Origin: JBIOUF01 sp044866695
Lineage (GTDB): Bacteria > Actinomycetota > Actinomycetes > Propionibacteriales > Nocardioidaceae
Assembly (NCBI GenBank): GCA_044866695.1
Contig: JBIOUF010000130.1
Location: 1 to 15,754, forward strand
Reading direction: 5' to 3'
DNA length: 15,754 nt
The notes under the pieces were generated by a model. The model saw only the letters and a list, made by a program, of their open reading frames with translations, was not told where the DNA came from and did not search any database. Shown here piece after piece: positions 1 to 6,868 of the stretch (positions within the stretch are counted from its first letter, which is position 1; each line of letters starts with the position of its first letter). A program made the translations under genes and the position numbers.

Positions 1-18
1 TCGCGTTATCCGGCCCAC

Positions 19-87
19 ACCAAGACTGACGGCTGCTCAACCCACCAAGACTGACGGCTCAACCCACCAAGACTGACGGCTCGACCC
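19..87. repeat. 22-bp tandem repeat array, three units
   Basis: Three head-to-tail units lie at 19-43, 44-65 and 66-87. The first carries a three-base insertion, a duplicated GCT. The plus-strand core of each unit is AAGACTGACGGCTC followed by AACCC or GACCC. The same family, in the same orientation, forms a four-unit array at 10573-10660. There are no spacers, so it is not a CRISPR array. It resembles dispersed intergenic repeats of Nocardioides-type genomes, from memory only. Confidence 0.85.
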
Positions 88-177
88 CCGGTCATGCGCC
101 CACCCACGGCACGCGCGCCGCGCACCGGGAGGCCCGGTCGGTCCGGGGGCGGGACCTCGGCCTCGTGTGGCCGATGA

Positions 178-200
178 CGACATGCCCGCCCGGCGTGTCG
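178..200. terminator. Hairpin downstream of nusB, possible terminator
   Basis: The arms CGACATGCC (178-186) and GGCGTGTCG (192-200) pair over nine positions with one non-Watson-Crick pair, around a five-base loop. The hairpin lies 57 bases beyond the nusB stop and inside the larger inverted repeat 166-176/237-247. There is no T-run on either side, so classical intrinsic termination is not shown. An operator or part of a repeat element are alternatives. Confidence 0.3.
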
Positions 201-209
201 CTGTCGCCG

Positions 210-248
210 CGGGCCACAAGCAGGGATCCGTGCGGGCATCGGCCACAA
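210..248 (-). repeat. Paired TTGTGGCC element, copy A
   Basis: On the minus strand this reads TTGTGGCCGATG, a 15-base spacer, then GCTTGTGGCCCG. A plus-strand segment at 15715-15753 has the same two blocks with the same spacing and aligns without gaps at 30 of 39 positions. The match is concentrated in the blocks while the spacer centre differs. This suggests a dispersed element with conserved functional blocks. Its role is unknown. Confidence 0.6.
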
Positions 249-256
249 GCGGGCCG

Positions 257-667
257 TCACGCAGACAGGGCCGGTTTGTCCCGGACGATGGTGCCGAGGA
301 CGCCGTTGACGAAGGCCGGTGACTCGTCGGTGGACAGGTCGCGGACCAGGCCCATGGCCTCGCTGACCGCGACGGCATCGGGCACGTCGTCGGCGTACAG
401 CACCTCGTAGACGCCGATGCGCAGGGCGTTGCGGTCCACGGCGGGCATCCGGTCCAGGCTCCATCCTTGGGCGTACGCCGCCAGGAGCGCGTCGATCCGG
501 CCCTGGTGCTGCACCACGCCGCGCACCAGCGCGGTGGCGTACTCGCCGGGCGGAGCCTCCCCCGCGGCCAGCCTCTCGTCGAGGGTCGAGCCCAACGGCA
601 GGCCCCGGACCTCGCTCTCGAAGAGCACGTCGAGCGCGCGCTTGCGCGCCTTGGAGCGAGCCGACAT
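257..667 (-). CDS. nusB: Transcription antitermination factor NusB
   Basis: This 136-residue protein has the usual NusB length and an all-helical character. It begins with the family-typical basic N-terminus (MSARSKARKRALDVLFESE) and ends with the conserved FVNGVLGTIVRD segment. In characterised bacteria NusB pairs with NusE (ribosomal protein S10), binds the boxA sequence of nascent rRNA and keeps RNA polymerase processive through rRNA operons. The ATG overlaps the efp stop by one base (TGATG), so the two genes are very probably co-transcribed and translationally coupled; the Shine-Dalgarno match is weak, consistent with coupling. The efp-nusB pair is a standard actinobacterial order. Nothing is unusual in the protein. 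Confidence 0.95.
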   Translation of the reverse strand: MSARSKARKRALDVLFESEVRGLPLGSTLDERLAAGEAPPGEYATALVRGVVQHQGRIDALLAAYAQGWSLDRMPAVDRNALRIGVYEVLYADDVPDAVAVSEAMGLVRDLSTDESPAFVNGVLGTIVRDKPALSA

Positions 668-1230
668 CAGCCGGTGACGCGACCCAGGTAGCTCCCGTCG
701 CGGGTGTCCACCTTGATCCGCTCGCCGGTGGTGATGAACAGGGGCACCGCGACGGTGGCTCCGGTCTCGACCGTCGCCGGCTTCGTCCCTCCGGTGGAGC
801 GGTCGCCCTGCAGTCCCGGCTCGGTGTAGGTCACCTCCAGCTCGACCGACGCGGGCAGCTCGACGTACAGCACGCGGCCGTCGTTGGTGGCGACGATCGC
901 CTCCTGGTTCTCCAGCAGGAAGCTCCGCGCGTCGCCGACGACGTCCGGACCGACCTCGATCTGGTCGTAGCTGCCGGTGTCCATGAAGACGTAGCTGGTG
1001 CCGTCGTTGTACAGGTACTGCATCGTGCGCTTGTCGACGTTGGCGACCTCGACCTTGACGTCGGCGTTGAAGGTCTTGTCGACGGTCTTGCCGGACTCGA
1101 TGTTCTTGAGCTTGCTGCGCACCACGGCGCCGCCCTTGCCGGGCTTGTGATGCTGGAACCAGACCACCTGCCACAACTGGCCGTCCAGGTTGAGCACCAT
1201 GCCGTTCTTGAGGTCGTTGGTCGTGGCCAT
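667..1230 (-). CDS. efp: Translation elongation factor P
   Basis: EF-P binds ribosomes stalled on consecutive prolines and promotes peptide-bond formation. The 187-residue length and three-domain layout are complete: an N-terminal KOW-like domain (about 1-65), a central OB domain (about 66-130) and a C-terminal OB domain (about 131-187). The tip of domain I reads KPGKGGA, placing the functional lysine at residue 32. Actinobacteria generally lack the EpmA lysylation pathway, so this lysine may be unmodified; the window cannot settle that. The ATG has an AGGA about 12 bases upstream and a possible -10 hexamer at 1281-1286. It overlaps nusB by one base and lies 72 bases downstream of pepN. Confidence 0.97.
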   Translation of the reverse strand: MATTNDLKNGMVLNLDGQLWQVVWFQHHKPGKGGAVVRSKLKNIESGKTVDKTFNADVKVEVANVDKRTMQYLYNDGTSYVFMDTGSYDQIEVGPDVVGDARSFLLENQEAIVATNDGRVLYVELPASVELEVTYTEPGLQGDRSTGGTKPATVETGATVAVPLFITTGERIKVDTRDGSYLGRVTG

Positions 1231-1280
1231 GCGCAGCGGTGGTCCTGTTCGGTCGTGGGTACGTCGGGAGGCAGCCGCCC

Positions 1281-1286
1281 AGTCTA
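1281..1286 (-). promoter_or_regulatory. Possible -10 element for efp-nusB
   Basis: The minus strand reads TAGACT in the 72-base gap after pepN, matching the actinobacterial -10 pattern TANNNT. A start about seven bases downstream would give a leader of roughly 44 nucleotides before the efp ATG. No convincing -35 hexamer sits at the normal distance. Confidence 0.35.
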
Positions 1287-1302
1287 GTGCGACGACGAAC
1301 CG

Positions 1303-3756
1303 CTACCCCCGCGCCCTGGAGCGCAGCATGCGGCCGACCTCGTCGACCCGTTCCACGACCCGCGCCCGGACCAGCGGCGAGGTCTCCTGCACGGTTGCCA
1401 GGGCGCGTGCGAGGAACGCCTCGTCGATGCCGAACACCGGGAAGCCCGAGACGCTGAGGTGCATCCCGGTGACCATCCCGACGTCGTCCAGGTCGCGGAG
1501 CATCTCCAGGTAGACCGCGGCGAACGGAGCCAGCACGGCCTCCTGGTCCGGTCGCCAGAACGCTCGGCTGACCTCGCGGGCCGCCCCGATCGGCACCGTG
1601 CGGTCCACGAACGTCGCCCGCCAGGCCGTCTCCTTGGCGCCACGGTCCGGCAGCGAGGCAGTCACCGCCACGGCCCGGGCGGCGGAGTCCGGGTCGGGGT
1701 CCTGGGCGCGGAGGGCCGTGCATCGCCGCTCGACCTCCTCGCGGTCCAGCGCGCTCAGGGCGGCCTGTCGCTGAAGCAGCCGCCAGCGCAGGTCGACGTC
1801 GTCGCGGGCGCGTTCGGTGAGGGTCTCGAGCTCACCGCGGTCCGAGGTCGTGCGCGCCAGGCCCCGGAGGGCCACTCCGCCCCGAGCCGTGACGTCGACC
1901 AGCGCACGGCAGACATCGGCCACCCGGCTGCCCAGCGAGGACCGGTAGGTGCCCGGAGCCCACCGCTCCACCACCGTGCAGGCCAGGTCCAGGACCGGCT
2001 CGAACACGGTGTCGGAGGACTCCGCGCCGAGCACGCCGCACAGCGCCCCCACCACCTCCCCGGCCGACGCGTCGCCGGCGCGCAGCATGTCCCACACCGT
2101 CGCCACGGTGACCGCCCTGGCCACCGCGGTGGGCAGCCGGCCGGCGTCGGCGAAGAGGCTGGACCGGCTGTGCCGGTCCGGCCGGGTCGTCGCGAAGGTG
2201 AGGTTCTCGTCGTTGACCAGGTAGAGGTGCATCCCGGTGGGCAGGTCCACCGACGTGCCCTCCGCGTCCAGCTCCACCTCGGCCAGCCCGACCCGCTCGA
2301 GCCGGTCGCCGGCGTCGCGGTAGGCCCCTACGGCCACCCGGTGCGGCCGCGGCGGTCCACCGGCGGGCCCGGACGCCCGCAGCACGAGGCGGTCCGGCCG
2401 GCGTTCCAGGGTGAGCCGGTCGGTGCCGGCGGTCTCCAGCCAGCCCTTCTGCCAGGCCACCAGGTCCCGGCCGCTCGCCTCGGACAGGGCCTCCACCAGG
2501 TCCTCCAGGACGGTGTTGCCCCACGCGTGGCGCGCGAAGTAGGCGGCCATCCCGCGGCCGAACGCGTCCTCCCCGACGTAGGCCTTCAGCTGCCACAGCG
2601 TGGCCGCGCCCTTCGGGTAGGTGATCGCGTCGAAGATCGAGGCGGCCTCGGCGACGTCGCGGATCGGCTGCCGGATCGGATGGCTCCCCGGCCCCTGGTC
2701 GGCGAGGTAGGCCCTCAGCTCCCCGACCACCAGGTTGCTCGCCCAGCAGTCGGTGTGCCGGGTGGCGCTGACCGCAGCCCAGTGGGCGGCGAACTCCGCG
2801 AACGCCTCGTTGAGCCACAGGTCGTCCCACCACCGCATCGTGACGATGTTGCCGAACCACATGTGCGCCATCTCGTGCAGCAGCACCAGCGCCAGCTGCT
2901 CCTGCTCGGCGGGGGTGGGCGCGCTGCGGCAGATGAAGCTGTCGCTCCAGGTCACCGCCCCGTAGTTCTCCATCGCGCCGGCCATCTCGGGCATGAAGAC
3001 CTGGTCGTACTTGGCCTGGGGGAACGGCATCGCGAACCGGTCGCCGAAGAACGCCAGACCCTGCGCCGTGACGGTGAAGACCTCCTCGGCGTCGCGCTCG
3101 AGCTGCTGGCGCAGGGACCGCCGGGCGAAGATGCCCAGGTCGTAGCCGCCGGCCTCGCGGCGGATCTCGTGCAGTGGCCCGGCCAGGACCACCGGGTTGT
3201 ACGACGACAGGGCCGGCGTGTCGGGGAAGACCCACCGCCGCGTGTCTCCGCGCTGCTCGACCACCGGGTCGCCGGAGTTGCTGACCACCCGCCACGCGGC
3301 AGGCGCGTCGACGGTGAAGGCGTAGGGCGCCTTGAGGTCGGGCTGGTCGAAGCAGGCCCAGGCGAACCGGGCCGCGTCGGGCTCGAAGCTCATCCACACG
3401 TACACCTCGCCGTCGGCGGGGTCCACGGCCCGGTGCACGCCCTCGTCGGCGGTGGTGTTGGCCTGCACCGACTCCACGACCAGGGTGTTGGCGGCGGCCA
3501 GGCCGGGCAGCCGGATCCGGCCGTGCTCGGCGGGGGGCAGCGGGGCACCGTTGAGCGTGGCCGACGCGACCTCGGCGCAGCAGTCGACGAACGTCTCCGC
3601 GCCCGGCTCGCGGCAGGCGAACCTCACCGTGGCGACGCACCGGACCTCCGGGCCGGTGGGCGTCCCGGTGAGGTCGACCCCGATGTCGTAGCGCTCCACG
3701 TCGAGGAGCCCGGCCCGCTCCTCGGCCTCGGTCTGGGTCAGGCTGCGCACGTCCAT
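1303..3756 (-). CDS. pepN: Aminopeptidase N, M1 family
   Basis: This zinc metallopeptidase should remove N-terminal residues from peptides. The 817-residue protein has an N-terminal beta-rich domain (about 1-190), a catalytic domain (about 200-460) and a helical C-terminal region, a little shorter than the 850-odd residues I recall for Streptomyces PepN. The substrate-recognition motif GAMEN is at 260-264. The zinc and catalytic motif HEMAH is at 294-298, with the third ligand E317 at the correct HExxH-x18-E spacing, and the transition-state tyrosine is probably Y380 in ITYPKG. No signal peptide is evident, so a cytoplasmic enzyme is likely. The ATG at 3756 lacks a strong ribosome-binding site but has TAGAGT six bases upstream. 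It lies 88 bases downstream of aroB, where some actinobacteria carry a dehydroquinase or a PepQ-type peptidase. Confidence 0.95.
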   Translation of the reverse strand: MDVRSLTQTEAEERAGLLDVERYDIGVDLTGTPTGPEVRCVATVRFACREPGAETFVDCCAEVASATLNGAPLPPAEHGRIRLPGLAAANTLVVESVQANTTADEGVHRAVDPADGEVYVWMSFEPDAARFAWACFDQPDLKAPYAFTVDAPAAWRVVSNSGDPVVEQRGDTRRWVFPDTPALSSYNPVVLAGPLHEIRREAGGYDLGIFARRSLRQQLERDAEEVFTVTAQGLAFFGDRFAMPFPQAKYDQVFMPEMAGAMENYGAVTWSDSFICRSAPTPAEQEQLALVLLHEMAHMWFGNIVTMRWWDDLWLNEAFAEFAAHWAAVSATRHTDCWASNLVVGELRAYLADQGPGSHPIRQPIRDVAEAASIFDAITYPKGAATLWQLKAYVGEDAFGRGMAAYFARHAWGNTVLEDLVEALSEASGRDLVAWQKGWLETAGTDRLTLERRPDRLVLRASGPAGGPPRPHRVAVGAYRDAGDRLERVGLAEVELDAEGTSVDLPTGMHLYLVNDENLTFATTRPDRHSRSSLFADAGRLPTAVARAVTVATVWDMLRAGDASAGEVVGALCGVLGAESSDTVFEPVLDLACTVVERWAPGTYRSSLGSRVADVCRALVDVTARGGVALRGLARTTSDRGELETLTERARDDVDLRWRLLQRQAALSALDREEVERRCTALRAQDPDPDSAARAVAVTASLPDRGAKETAWRATFVDRTVPIGAAREVSRAFWRPDQEAVLAPFAAVYLEMLRDLDDVGMVTGMHLSVSGFPVFGIDEAFLARALATVQETSPLVRARVVERVDEVGRMLRSRARG

Positions 3757-3762
3757 GACCGG

Positions 3763-3768
3763 ACTCTA
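3763..3768 (-). promoter_or_regulatory. Possible leaderless -10 element for pepN
   Basis: TAGAGT on the minus strand ends six bases before the pepN ATG, so transcription would begin at or next to the A of the start codon. There is no Shine-Dalgarno sequence between them. No clear -35 is seen. Confidence 0.45.
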
Positions 3769-3793
3769 CGGTCGGCCGGGGACAGCCCGACCG
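3769..3793. terminator. Hairpin between aroB and pepN
   Basis: CGGTCGG (3769-3775) and CCGACCG (3787-3793) form a perfect seven-base stem with an 11-base loop, directly upstream of the proposed pepN -10 and 52 bases after the aroB stop. An overlapping alternative pairs GGCCGG with CCGGCC. There is no T-run. It could end aroCKB transcription or be an operator for pepN; neither is shown. Confidence 0.3.
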
Positions 3794-3844
3794 GCCCAGG
3801 GGGGTCTTGTGGACGACGGCTCGCCCGGCAGCCTCGACGGGTCG

Positions 3845-4945
3845 TCAGCGGGCGATCTCGGCGTAGGCGGCGGTGAGCAGCGCGGGGTCGGGGCCTTCCA
3901 GGACGGTCGGGCGGGCCAGGCCCTCGAGGACGACGAACCGGAGCAGGTCTCCCCGGCTCTTCTTGTCCAGGCGGATCCCCTCGAGCAGCTGTCCCCAGGA
4001 CGCGCCGGAGTAGGTCGTGGGCAGGCCGACCAGCTCCAGGACGGTCCGGTGCCGGTCGGCGGTGGCCTCGTCGAGACGTCCCGCGAGACGGGCCAGCTCG
4101 GCGACGTACCGCATGCCGATGGCGACCGCCGCGCCGTGCCGGTACGCGTACCGCTCGGCGCGCTCGATGGCGTGGCCGAGGGTGTGACCGTAGTTGAGCA
4201 CCTCCCGGCCGGGATGGCCCGCCGTGCCGCCGGTCTCCCGCAGGTCGTCGACCACGACGTCGACCTTGACCCGGATCGCGCGTTCGACCAGCTCTCGCAG
4301 CTCCGGGGAGTCCGGCGTCGTCGCCCGCTCGGGGGCCCGCTCCACGAGCGCGAGGATCTCCGGGTCGGCGATGAACCCGCACTTGACCACCTCGGCGAGC
4401 CCGCTGACCAGCTCGTTCCGCGGCAGGGTGTCCAGCGCGGCGAGGTCGCACAGCACGCCGGCCGGCTCGTGGAAGGCGCCCACCAGGTTCTTCCCCTCGG
4501 CGGTGTTCATCGCGGTCTTGCCGCCGACCGCCGCGTCGACCATGGCCAGCAGCGTGGTGGGCACGTGCACCACGCGGACGCCGCGCAGCCAGGTGGCCGC
4601 GACGAAGCCCCCCATGTCGGTGGTGGCCCCACCGCCGACGGTGACCACCGCGTCGGAGCGGGTGAAGCCGGTCCGGCCCAGCACCTGCCAGCAGAACGAC
4701 GCGACGGGCGCGAGCTTGGCCTCCTCCCCGTCCGGGATCTCGATGGCATGGGCGTCGTACCCCTGGCCGACCAGGTCCTGCCGCACCGCCTCGCCGGTCG
4801 CCGCCAGGGCGCGCGGGTGGACGACCGCGACCCGGCGGACCCCCGGTCCGAGCATGGCGGGCAGCTCCCCCAGCAGGCCGCTGCCCACCACGACGTCGTA
4901 CGGCGCCGCGCCGCGCACCGGCAGCACTGTCGGCCGGTCGGTCAC
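3845..4945 (-). CDS. aroB: 3-dehydroquinate synthase
   Basis: AroB converts DAHP to 3-dehydroquinate, the second shikimate step, using NAD and a divalent metal. The 366-residue length is typical. The nucleotide-binding signature GGGATTDMGGF is at 104-114. The metal ligands fit E185 (GLAEVVKCG), H254 (NYGHTLGHAIE) and H270. The common phenylalanine in the NYGHTFGH motif is leucine here, a conservative change. The GTG start at 4945 shares GTGA with the aroK stop, and a good Shine-Dalgarno (GGAAGG) lies about eight bases before it. It is the last gene of a tight aroC-aroK-aroB operon. No dehydroquinase follows within the window. Confidence 0.97.
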   Translation of the reverse strand: MTDRPTVLPVRGAAPYDVVVGSGLLGELPAMLGPGVRRVAVVHPRALAATGEAVRQDLVGQGYDAHAIEIPDGEEAKLAPVASFCWQVLGRTGFTRSDAVVTVGGGATTDMGGFVAATWLRGVRVVHVPTTLLAMVDAAVGGKTAMNTAEGKNLVGAFHEPAGVLCDLAALDTLPRNELVSGLAEVVKCGFIADPEILALVERAPERATTPDSPELRELVERAIRVKVDVVVDDLRETGGTAGHPGREVLNYGHTLGHAIERAERYAYRHGAAVAIGMRYVAELARLAGRLDEATADRHRTVLELVGLPTTYSGASWGQLLEGIRLDKKSRGDLLRFVVLEGLARPTVLEGPDPALLTAAYAEIAR

Positions 4946-5469
4946 CGAGCCGGCCCTTCCACCAGTTCCAGCACCTCGTCGGCAACCTCCTCGGGCGACC
5001 GCCCGCTGGTGTCGACCCGGTGCGCCGCCACCGAGAGGTAGACCGGCTGCCGCTCGGCGAGCAGGGTCCGCAGGCGGCCCCGGACGTTGCCGAGCAGCAG
5101 CGGGCGGCCACCGCCCAGCCCCACCCGCCTGACGGCGTCGGCCAGCCCCACGTCGAGGAACACCACCGGGTGCCCGCGCAGCAGCGACCGGGTCTCCTCG
5201 GCCAGGACCGCCCCGCCGCCGAGGGCCAGGACGCCGTCGTGCTCGGCGAGGGCGCGGCGTACCGCCTCGCGCTCCAGCGCCCGGAACTCCTGCTCACCGC
5301 GGTCCACGAACAGCTCGGCCACGGTCGCGCCGGACTCCCGCTCCACGTCGTCGTCGGTGTCGCGCGCCTCGACCGACCACTTCTCGGCGAGCAGCGCGGC
5401 CACCGTGGACTTGCCCGCGCCCATCGGGCCGACCAGCACCACCCGTGGCCCTCGCCCGGGCTCGGTCAC
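4942..5469 (-). CDS. aroK: Shikimate kinase
   Basis: This 175-residue P-loop kinase phosphorylates shikimate at the 3-hydroxyl using ATP. Walker A is GPMGAGKST at 14-22. The shikimate-binding DTD motif is at 37-39, R63 lies in the EFRALE segment, GGG is at 84-86, and the LID arginine is R122 in GGGRPLLL. The family ERQPVY segment is at 139-144. The GTG start at 5469 overlaps the aroC stop as GTGA, with GAGG five bases upstream. A second GTGA couples it to aroB. It is an ordinary family member and surely expressed with aroC and aroB. Confidence 0.97.
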   Translation of the reverse strand: MTEPGRGPRVVLVGPMGAGKSTVAALLAEKWSVEARDTDDDVERESGATVAELFVDRGEQEFRALEREAVRRALAEHDGVLALGGGAVLAEETRSLLRGHPVVFLDVGLADAVRRVGLGGGRPLLLGNVRGRLRTLLAERQPVYLSVAAHRVDTSGRSPEEVADEVLELVEGPAR

Positions 5470-6644
5470 CGGAACCTCAGCGCGTCGAGGTAGCCGGCCA
5501 CGTTGCGACGGGTCTCGCGCACCGAGTCGCCGCCGAACTTCTCAAGCACGGCGTCGGCCAGCACCAGGGCCACCATCGCCTCCGCGACCACCCCGGCGGC
5601 CGGGACGGCGCACACGTCGGAGCGCTGGTGGTGTGCCACCGCGGCGTCGCCGGTCGCGACGTCCACGGTCCGCAGGGCGCGAGGGACCGTGGCGATGGGT
5701 TTCATCGCCGCCCGCACCCGGAGCAGCTCGCCGGTCGACATCCCGCCCTCGGTGCCGCCGGAGCGGCCCGAGGTACGGCGCAGGCCGTCGGCGGTGGACA
5801 CGATCTCGTCGTGCGCCACCGAGCCCGGGGTGGCCGCGAGCGCAAACCCGTCGCCGACCTCCACCCCCTTCATGGCCTGGATGCCCATCAGCGCGCCGGC
5901 CAGCCGCGCGTCGAGCCGCCGGTCCCAGTGCACGTGCGAGCCGAGGCCGGGCGGCAGGCCGTGCACGGCGACCTCGACGACCCCGCCCAGGGTGTCTCCG
6001 TCCTTGTGCGCCTCGTTGATCTCGGCCACCATCGCCGCGCTCGCGCCGGGATCGAGACAGCGCACCGGGTCGGCGTCCAGGCGGGCCACGTCGTCGGGCC
6101 CGGGCACCGAGCCGTACGGCGCCGTGGCGGTGCCGATCGCGACCACGTGCGAGACGACCCGCGCGCCGGTCGACTGCTCCAGGAAGGCCACCGCCACCGC
6201 GCCCAGCGCCACGCGCGCCGCGGTCTCCCGCGCAGAGGCGCGCTCCAGCACCGGCCGGGCCTCCTCGAACCCGTACTTCTGCATCCCGGCAAGGTCCGCG
6301 TGCCCGGGGCGCGGCCGGGTCAGAGCCGCCGCCCGGGCGGACCCTTCCAGCAGGGCCGGGTCCACCGGGTCCGCCGCCATCACCGTCTGCCACTTCGGCC
6401 ACTCGGTGTTGCCGACGCGGATGGCCACCGGGCCGCCCTGCGTCTCACCGTGCCGGACGCCCCCGAGCACCTCGATCTCGTCGGCCTCGAACGACATCCG
6501 CGCCCCGCGTCCGTAGCCCAGCCGCCGCCGCGCCAGCGCCGCCCGGACATCGTCCGACGTCACCCGGACGTGCGCGGGCAGCCCCTCGAGCACCGCCACC
6601 AGGGCAGGCCCGTGCGACTCTCCGGCAGTCAGCCAGCGCAGCAC
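5466..6644 (-). CDS. aroC: Chorismate synthase
   Basis: AroC makes chorismate from EPSP, the last common step toward aromatic amino acids, folate and quinones, and needs reduced FMN. The 392-residue product carries GESHGP at 8-13 (catalytic H11), the RASARETAARVALG signature from 135, and the RSDVCAVPAAG signature from 341. The start is the GTG at 6644, giving the family-typical VLRWLTAGESHG N-terminus; an in-frame extension to 6953 is only open frame through repeats. There is no Shine-Dalgarno sequence. The start codon lies in one arm of a perfect 16-bp inverted repeat (6633-6648/6677-6692), which would hide it in longer transcripts. GAGACT, a weak -10 candidate, lies seven bases before it. 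It heads the aroCKB operon. Confidence 0.97.
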   Translation of the reverse strand: MLRWLTAGESHGPALVAVLEGLPAHVRVTSDDVRAALARRRLGYGRGARMSFEADEIEVLGGVRHGETQGGPVAIRVGNTEWPKWQTVMAADPVDPALLEGSARAAALTRPRPGHADLAGMQKYGFEEARPVLERASARETAARVALGAVAVAFLEQSTGARVVSHVVAIGTATAPYGSVPGPDDVARLDADPVRCLDPGASAAMVAEINEAHKDGDTLGGVVEVAVHGLPPGLGSHVHWDRRLDARLAGALMGIQAMKGVEVGDGFALAATPGSVAHDEIVSTADGLRRTSGRSGGTEGGMSTGELLRVRAAMKPIATVPRALRTVDVATGDAAVAHHQRSDVCAVPAAGVVAEAMVALVLADAVLEKFGGDSVRETRRNVAGYLDALRFR

Positions 6645-6692
6645 GGGGGAAAGTCTCGCACGCAGAACGAGACCGGCCCCGTGCTGCGCTGG
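6633..6692 (-). promoter_or_regulatory. Long hairpin enclosing the aroC start codon
   Basis: CCAGCGCAGCACGGGG (6633-6648) and its exact reverse complement (6677-6692) form a 16-bp stem. Inside, GTCTCG (6653-6658) and CGAGAC (6668-6673) form a second six-bp stem with a nine-base loop; the two stems are separated by a 4-by-3-base internal loop. In a minus-strand transcript coming from upstream, the aroC GTG (6644-6642) is paired inside the 3' arm. A transcript beginning at or near the GTG would lack the 5' arm and escape. Sequestration of the start is inference; the pairing is directly visible. Confidence 0.6.
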
Positions 6693-6717
6693 TGACCTGG
6701 GGCGCAGCCCGAGGACA

Positions 6718-6778
6718 GGCGAGTCGGCGCAACCTCCCCTCCGGCGCGAAGCGCCCGCTGCGGCTGCGCCGACTCGCC
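6718..6778. repeat. 14-bp inverted repeat with nested hairpin
   Basis: GGCGAGTCGGCGCA (6718-6731) and TGCGCCGACTCGCC (6765-6778) are exact reverse complements separated by 33 bases. The loop itself contains GGCGC-gaa-GCGCC (6743-6755). On either strand the RNA would form a long two-part hairpin. There is no T-run on either side. It could be a transcription barrier after the peptidase gene or a REP-like dispersed element; I cannot choose from one copy. Confidence 0.75.
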
Positions 6779-6868
6779 GTTCCCGACCAGGCACCACCGC
6801 GACGCGGGCACCCGCCACCCGCCCACGGTTCGCGCGGTCGGCAGCACTCCCGCCGACGCAAGCCCCAC

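Larger units (their letters stand above)
1..256. other. Gene-free region downstream of nusB
   Basis: No credible gene lies here; the open frames crossing it read through repeats. From left to right it holds a three-unit 22-bp tandem array (19-87), a G+C-rich stretch without obvious structure (88-165), and a folded segment (166-250). In that segment an 11-bp perfect inverted repeat (166-176 and 237-247) encloses a smaller hairpin (178-200). The motif GGCCACAAGC occurs twice, at 212-221 and 241-250. In many actinobacteria pyrimidine genes follow nusB, so this may be the leader of a gene beyond the window edge; that is inference. Confidence 0.6.

Noticed and set aside
1459..3876. An 805-residue plus-strand open frame opposite pepN
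   Set aside because: It is antisense to a complete M1 aminopeptidase with all catalytic motifs. Such long mirror frames are normal at this G+C content, and the translation has no recognisable domain.
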